DNA of 64,000 bases from Nematostella vectensis. Lineage: Eukaryota; Cnidaria; Anthozoa; Actiniaria; Edwardsiidae. The DNA is taken from contig NC_064036.1 in the NCBI RefSeq assembly GCF_932526225.1, forward strand, positions 14,811,181-14,875,180, given 5' to 3'. The notes under the pieces are model-generated. The model saw nothing but the letters and a program-made list of their open reading frames with translations. It searched no databases and was not told the DNA's origin. The position numbers and the translations under genes were made by a program. How positions within the stretch are numbered: position 1 is the stretch's first letter; every line of letters begins with the position of its first letter. Shown piece after piece: positions 59,015 through 64,000 of this stretch.

Positions 59015-59377
59015 TGACTTTGACTTTGACTTTGATATTACTCCTATAGGTAGCTTTCGCTAATACTAGGAGACCGATTCCTCGGTAAGTAAGCACTGTC
59101 ACTGGGGGTGGTCACTGCCAGAGGGTTTATTGCGTCCCCCAGTGGTTCTTTTACGTCCCTTCGGTTCAGGTTAATGTAGTGCAGCTTGAAGAGACGGGAC
59201 CTCCGGTTTAGTGTCCTTATCCGAGAAGACTGGAAACACGGGAGAATAACTTCTACTCACTTGTGACAAATTCGATTCAAGGCAGGAACCCGGAAAAAAT
59301 CCCCAGTTTGAGCCAGGATTCGAACCTGGGCCACAGCGGTGAGAGGCCGACGCGCTAACACACTAGGCCACCCGTGC
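59015..59377 (-). mobile_element. tRNA-derived SINE
   Basis: On the minus strand the head GCACGGGTGGCCTAGTGTG carries an A-box-like sequence, and CAGGTTCGAATCCTGGC about 50 bp later is a good B box. A body of roughly 250 bp follows (including GGATAAGGACACTAAACCGG), ending in a TCAAAG tandem tail (CAAAGTCAAAGTCAAAGTC). The overall architecture is that of a tRNA-headed SINE. The superfamily of the central domain was not assigned. Confidence 0.8.
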
Positions 59378-59603
59378 TTCGTGTGAAATACTTGCTTATT
59401 CATTTTTGCGCTTTGTATTTTTGAACAAAAGAAATGTATCAATGAAAAAGAAATGACCACAAAAGCCAGGCTGATTCTGTTTTATTACATTCTTTAACTT
59501 ATATTAAAAATAACATCTTGTAACAAAAACAACTCAACCTCAAAACTTGCTGTGACTCGCACAGTCTGTCACAGCATAATTGTAGTAAATATGCATTGTA
59601 TAC

Positions 59604-59685
59604 TTAGTACATGCGGTGTCCCTTGCGAGATTTTCCTTTATGTTCTCTTTTCTTCCCCGATGCAGTGTAGGAAGAGGTCCCCTCT
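59604..59685 (-). CDS. Possible terminal exon of a minus-strand gene
   Basis: The minus frame ends SGKKREHKGKSRKGHRMY then TAA, with AATAAA at 59486-59481, about 120 bp after the stop. The open frame is limited upstream by a stop, so an acceptor (AAAG|AGGGG) must be assumed. No family recognised and no linked exon established. Confidence 0.25.
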
Positions 59686-60890
59686 TTAAACTCGTTTTGA
59701 ATTTCGTGGCCTTAGCATCTGGGAGACCCAGGTTTGATCGCTTGAATCATTCATCGGCGAAATGGTTTGAACAAAGAGCGGCGGCGCTTCCGATGGAGAA
59801 CTCCTTTCGCTTAGTCCCGACGAATCGGGCCCATTTTATCCTAATTTCCGGGTCTTTTGGAGATGCATGTATTGACACGTGTGTTGTATAGTGGTTGTTG
59901 GAGCAGCCCATCTATACACAAGTACTGCCCTTTTTTTTTACGAGTTTGTCGTCATTTTAAAACGAAGTTGCTGTCGTTTTAAAACAATTTTGAGAAGCTG
60001 TACCAAGGTTGTGACGTCATAAGCCCGCTATGGCCTAGCAAAACGCGAGACAGTTTGCAATGGCAAAACAACAACTTCGCGCGTGTTTTGTAAAAAATGA
60101 AAAACCATGGACGGGCTTTTTTTTAGGTAACTGTCTACCTTTAAGCATTAATAAGTGGGAAAAAAACAAGTTATTCTAAAGTTCAGCCTTTCTTTAAGGG
60201 CCACCAGAAAGTCAACCATATGCTTCTACGCACATCACACAAAACATCAACATAACTAAGAATAAGACTTGAAATGAGGCTTTCTTTAAAAAGTGGGGCG
60301 GACTAGCTAGATTTTTTTTTTTTTTTGGGGGGGGGGGGGGCGGTTGAACGTTGGGGCGGTCATTGTGTGGGCGGACTCACTTGGGACAAACAGGGAGTGA
60401 CTATTAATAGCACACAAATTATATATAATGTTATGATTTTGCTGGTGATGATGACTGTGCTTATGGTGGTAGTAACGATTGCGATGATGGTGACGATGAT
60501 TATGATACTAATCTCGATCCGTCTGCAGATACCTTATCGCAGGGCGACCAAAAAGTGGGTCAAAGGAATCTTCAAATACTATGCTTTTTCCATATGATAT
60601 CTATGTCTGCGACCCCCCTCGGCCAATCCTGGGAACGCGCCTGTATCGCCCCCCCCCCCCCCCCTCCCCCGCAGCCAATCCTGTTTCTGGCAGTTTACCG
60701 CAGTTAACGATGTTCTTAATTTTTAGTGTATATAAGAATATAATACCAAATGAATTATTAGGAAGAGAAAAAAAACTAATGAAAAGTAGCAATAATGTTG
60801 TTACTATGAGCACAATTTGATTCTTCATTTAGAACGCATCAGGACTAAAAAAAAAAGAAAAAATTCTGTCATCTGAACCTCGGCATGTTC
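59686..60890. other. Gene-free stretch with homopolymer runs
   Basis: Contains T/G runs at about 60309-60340 and a C run at about 60649-60664, with no recognised gene. Confidence 0.5.
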
Positions 60891-60930
60891 TTCATTATTT
60901 TGCTTGCACACATGCAAGCAAAATAATGAA
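60891..60930. repeat. Perfect 18-bp stem hairpin
   Basis: TTCATTATTTTGCTTGCA, then CACA, then its exact inverse complement TGCAAGCAAAATAATGAA. It could be a MITE core or an RNA hairpin; the flanks do not extend the pairing. Confidence 0.85.
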
Positions 60931-61261
60931 ACTGCAAGAGTTTCATTTGGTGAAATCTCAGGCTGAAAGTTCTTATAAAAAAAAGAGTGCAGTAGAAGAA
61001 GAGACAAACTCAGATTTTATTAACGAAATACGCCCGTCGAAATACTGAGAGAAATATTTTTGTTTTTTGGGGGACTTAAATGAGTTTTTTTTAAACCACA
61101 ACTGCCAAAAGATAAAATCTTCCAAAGTGTTAGTTACACCTTCGTTATCGTTTTCAACCTATATTTTAAGACAAAGTATGACAAGAAATCTCGAGTAAAC
61201 ACTAAAAAACTAACTCGTCTAAACAGTCGTAGTGGTTTGGGTGCACCCGGGACAGAAAGAC

Positions 61262-61262
<1 letters not shown>

Positions 61263-61299
<37 letters not shown>

Positions 61300-61345
61300 G
61301 CAGCAACGACGACGACGACAACAGCAACAACAACGACGACGACGA
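61263..61345. repeat. CAA/CGA trinucleotide microsatellite
   Basis: About 12 CAA units followed by mixed CAG, CGA and CAA triplets. Confidence 0.95.
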
Positions 61346-61633
61346 AGTCGATAACAACTATTATTAATCCATTAAGATAGAACTCAATTAAAATATCATA
61401 GAAAAAATTACAGAATCAAAATTATAAGAAAAAAAAACCGTAAAAACAGAACACCATCAAATGCAAGATTTATATTTTTAAAGCCAGTCTGTAGAATAAC
61501 GAATCCACTTATGTATTATCCTTTTCAGTTTCTTACCCTGACGCTAAAAGTAAACACCCTTGAGAAAATGTTTTTCTCACCTCTCTGCCATTGAATGTTT
61601 ACTTTTCAGAATTATTTTCATAAATCCCTGCTA

Positions 61634-61780
61634 CATCAGAAAAATAACGATTGCTATGGTACTTTTCCGTCGCTCTGCGTTGCTCCACAAGACCAGAACC
61701 AAGGAGAGCAGAATCAGAGATAGCAAAATAACGCACATAAGCTTAACCCGGCGTGAGAGGGATTCCTTGGTTTTCTTCAT
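61634..61780 (-). CDS. Small ORF with an N-terminal signal-anchor
   Basis: ATG at 61780 (minus) gives about 49 residues: basic MKKTKESLSRRVK, a hydrophobic helix (MCVILLSLILLSLVLVLW), then SNAERRKST. This is the layout of a type II membrane anchor. A GTACC sequence after ERRKS could act as a donor, making this a first exon, but no partner exon was found. Confidence 0.3.
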
Positions 61781-62107
61781 CACAACAACAATGTATGACT
61801 TGCCATAGCACGGGGCTGGTTACTTGCTCTATGATGACTCTAGCTTGCGCAAGCGGATTTTCCATATCTCAGGCTTGTTATTATTCGGAGGAGCGCGCAA
61901 TGGCCCTTCTTTCTTTAGTAGGGAGAGAGAAGTCATAAATTCCGTTGAGAACCCCCCCCCCCCCCCCCCCCCAAATCGTTTATTACACGCGAATTTCACA
62001 ACAACAAGGCATGTTCTAAATTCTAAGGCAATTTTATTGAAAGCATTTCACACAAAAAAACGCTTTACTCGACCGATCTCAGAACAGCTGAATTCCGAGC
62101 TACGACA

Positions 62108-63110
62108 AGCTTGTTCCCCAGTGATCAATTCTTGGCCCCCTGTTCTTCCTCCTATATATTAATGACCTACCAGCGTGCTTGCAAAATTCTACATCTCGCA
62201 TGTTTGCGGATGATACTAATTTGACAATATCTGGCGTGTCAATGGAGGAAGTTGAGGGGGGCATGAATGACGACCTGAGTAGGGTTAAATTTTGGCTCAG
62301 GGCAACTAAATTGAGCATTATTGTTGCTAAAACCGAATTTTTGCTGATTGGATCTCGTTATGAGTTAAACAACTTAGATAAACAGCCATCTCTCAGAATC
62401 GATTCTAGCAACATTAAGCAAGTATCCCATAGCAAATTATTGGGAGTGACAGTTGATAGTCACTTGTCATGGGCCAACCAAATTGATGAAATTGCAAAAA
62501 AAGTCTCCTGTGGTATAGGTGCAATAAGGAGGGTTAAGGACTATGTGGACAGAAATACTCTAATCTCTATCTACAATGCCCTTATTAAACCCCACTTTGG
62601 GTATTGCAGTGAGGTATGGGATACTCTGGGCCAGGGCCACGTTAGAAGATTGCAAGTCCTACAAAACAGGGCTGCCCGAGTTATTCTAAACTGGAGGAAT
62701 GACTCCCCCCATCTAGAGGCGCTTGCTGCCTTAGGATGGGACACTTTAGAAGAACAATGGGCAAAATCTAAATCTAAAACAATGTTTAAAGTGTTGAAGG
62801 GTCAAGCCCCAGAATGTTTAACCAAATTATTTAAGTTCAAAAATGAAGTTACTAAAATTGATCTCAGGGGTTCAACTTCCTTACTGCAACTACCCCTCCC
62901 TCCTAAAACTGAAAACATGAAAAAATATTTTTTATATAGCGTAGCAAAACTGAACAGCTTATCCCCTGAAACAAGAGAATGTGATACATTTAATGCCTTT
63001 GTAACAAAATTAGCCTCTCACAAAAACCAATTTTAAGAATTTATTTTTTTTACAAAAAGAAATTAAATATCTATATATATTTATATACAATTAGTAAAAT
63101 TATTGTAAAT
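62108..63110 (+). pseudogene. 5'-truncated non-LTR retrotransposon (CR1/L2/Jockey-like RT end)
   Basis: The 3' half of a reverse transcriptase: SILGPLFFLLYINDLPACL, then the catalytic MFADDTNL (about 62200-62223), SKLLGVTVDSHLSWANQI, YNALIKPHFGYCSEVW and RLQVLQNRAARVI, ending at TAA near 63036. The expected glycine codon in the VPQG motif is TGA (about 62119), a nonsense change. No RNase H or downstream domain is present, as in CR1/L2-type elements. The 3' end runs into short ATTGTAAATATTGTGAA repeats, a typical LINE tail. The clade is a judgement by eye. Confidence 0.85.
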
Positions 63111-63114
63111 ATTG

Positions 63115-63336
63115 TGAACTTAAGAAGCACACTAGCATACACACATTGGCACCAGTCGGGCCAAGACGGGACGCTAGCACAGTCTATTACCCATGCAGTT
63201 CCATGCTGACGAGTACTAATAAGGACGAAACAGCTGTCCATGGTTGCCGAACTGCATGGGTAATAGACTGTGCTAGCGTCCCGTCTTGGCGCGACTGGTG
63301 CCAATGTGTGTATGCTAGTGTGCTTCTAAAGTTCAC
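63115..63336. repeat. Inverted head of the ribozyme array (about 86-bp arms)
   Basis: 63115-63200 is the near-perfect reverse complement of 63250-63336 (GCACACTAGCATACACAC ... CCCATGCAGTT against its inverse). The 49 bp between the arms are the first hammerhead copy. So the array begins with an inverted partial monomer. Confidence 0.93.
63201..63243 (+). ncRNA. Hammerhead ribozyme, copy 1 (mutated stem II)
   Basis: CCATG / CTGACGA / GTAC-TAATAA-GGAC / GAAA / CAG-CTG / TC / CATGG. Stem II has an A-G mismatch (63215 region, A where copies 2 and 3 have C). The cleavage site would be after 63238. Confidence 0.75.
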
Positions 63337-63554
63337 ATTTATGTATACATACTCGCAAGGATAGTTTGGCTATCCGACGGAGTTTTAGACTAGCAAAGGT
63401 CGCATGCGTGATCCGCACAATTGGCATCACGCTTGCCCGGTCGCAGCTCTAGATCCCACATGGATCTGAGCTGTGGTTTAAAGCACTTCGTTCGAGTCGA
63501 AGTCGCCCTGCAGTTTTTTTGCCGATGAAGTTTAACTGAGGCAAACCGGCTATG

Positions 63555-63597
63555 CCATGCTGACGAGTCCTAATAAGGACGAAACAGCTGTCCATGG
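63555..63597 (+). ncRNA. Type I hammerhead ribozyme, copy 2
   Basis: Stem I is CCATG with CATGG, extended by a G-U pair, an internal loop and CGGC/GCCG. Then comes core CTGACGA, stem II GTCC/GGAC with loop TAATAA, core GAAA, a minimal palindromic stem III (CAG/CTG plus A-U), and cleavage triplet GTC at 63590-63592. All universally conserved core positions are present. Confidence 0.9.
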
Positions 63598-63908
63598 TTG
63601 CCGAACTGCATGGGTAATAGACTGTGCTAGCGTCCCGTCTTGGCCCGACTGGTGCCAATGTGTGTATGCTAGTGTGCTTCTAAAGTTCACATTTATGTAT
63701 ACATATTCGCAAGGATAGTTTGGCTATCCGACGGAGTTTTAGACTAGCAAAGGCCGCATGCGTGATCCGCACAATTGGCATCACGCTTGCCCGGTCGCAG
63801 CTCTAGATCCCACATGGATCTGAGCTGTGGTTTAAAGCACTTCGTTCGAGTCGAAGTCGCCCTGCAGTTTTTTTGCCGATGAAGTTTAACTGAGGCAAAC
63901 CGGCTATG

Positions 63909-63951
63909 CCATGCTGACGAGTCCTAATAAGGACGAAACAGCTGTCCATGG
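63909..63951 (+). ncRNA. Type I hammerhead ribozyme, copy 3
   Basis: Identical to copy 2 in the core and stems II and III. The predicted cut is after 63946, so cleavage at copies 2 and 3 would free exactly 354 nt. The distal stem I has one change (GCTG for GCCG). Confidence 0.9.
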
Positions 63952-64000
63952 TTGCTGAACTGCATGGGTAATAGACTGTGCTAGCGTCCCGTCTTGGCCC

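Larger units (their letters stand above)
63201..64000 (+). mobile_element. 354-bp tandem repeat with hammerhead ribozymes (retrozyme-like)
   Basis: The core CTGACGA occurs at 63206, 63560 and 63914, giving an exact period of 354 bp twice, with about 99% identity between monomers. The array continues past the window. Each monomer could release a 354-nt RNA by self-cleavage. The monomer is rich in hairpins: GGATAG/CTATCC, and CAGCTC-AGATCC/GGATCT-GAGCTG. It also has a GTTCGAGTC B-box-like motif followed by a T7 run. The architecture matches metazoan retrozymes or the pseudo-LTRs of Penelope-like elements. No long ORF. Confidence 0.85.

Noticed and set aside
63071-63658. ORFs encoding APVxPRRDASTVYYPCSS
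   Set aside because: They are two readings of the inverted and direct arms of the ribozyme repeat and start at non-ATG or repeat-internal positions.

Overview
This is animal nuclear DNA: split genes with GT-AG introns, clear metazoan orthologues, and introns full of minisatellites, short inverted-repeat transposons, tRNA-derived SINEs and non-LTR retrotransposon debris. Gene content, an AT-rich background and hammerhead-ribozyme repeats fit an anthozoan cnidarian (sea anemone or coral); this is an inference, not a sequence match. Exon models below were built by eye from splice sites, reading phase and family similarity.

Layout. (1) 135-14781 (+): the 3' part of an unrecognised helical protein with two hydrophobic stretches. 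One intron holds a 6.4-kb array of about 270 copies of a 24-bp unit. (2) 14782-17854: intergenic, with a 47-bp tandem array and a possible E2F/CCAAT promoter. (3) 17855-38357 (+): a complete 28-exon kinesin of the KIF7/KIF27 (Costal-2-like, Hedgehog/cilium) group, 1324 residues. Several introns carry minisatellites, and three exon edges with their splice sites are tandemly duplicated into the adjoining intron. (4) 38358-40714: intergenic, with a 787-bp element that has long inverted ends and a 9-bp target duplication. (5) 40715-47222 (-): a 1321-residue triple-CCCH zinc-finger protein (ZC3H4/6/8 type) with a minor-class AT-AC intron inside the finger block. (6) 47628-53221 (+): the BAF53 actin-related protein ACTL6A, 14 exons and 433 residues, divergent from the CCCH gene across about 405 bp. 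(7) 53222-59500: a 33-bp array, MITEs, a DUF3504/Crypton-like gene fragment, a decayed MULE transposase and a tRNA-derived SINE. (8) 59500-64000: mostly empty sequence, then a 5'-truncated LINE, then a 354-bp tandem repeat with one type I hammerhead ribozyme per monomer, running off the window end.

The host genes do not form one pathway: KIF7/27 belongs to Hedgehog/cilium signalling, ACTL6A to SWI/SNF-type and related chromatin complexes, and the CCCH protein to nuclear RNA control. The most notable items are the ribozyme array with its inverted head beside a LINE tail, the duplicated splice-site modules in the kinesin gene, the AT-AC intron, and the giant CpG-dense 24-bp array.
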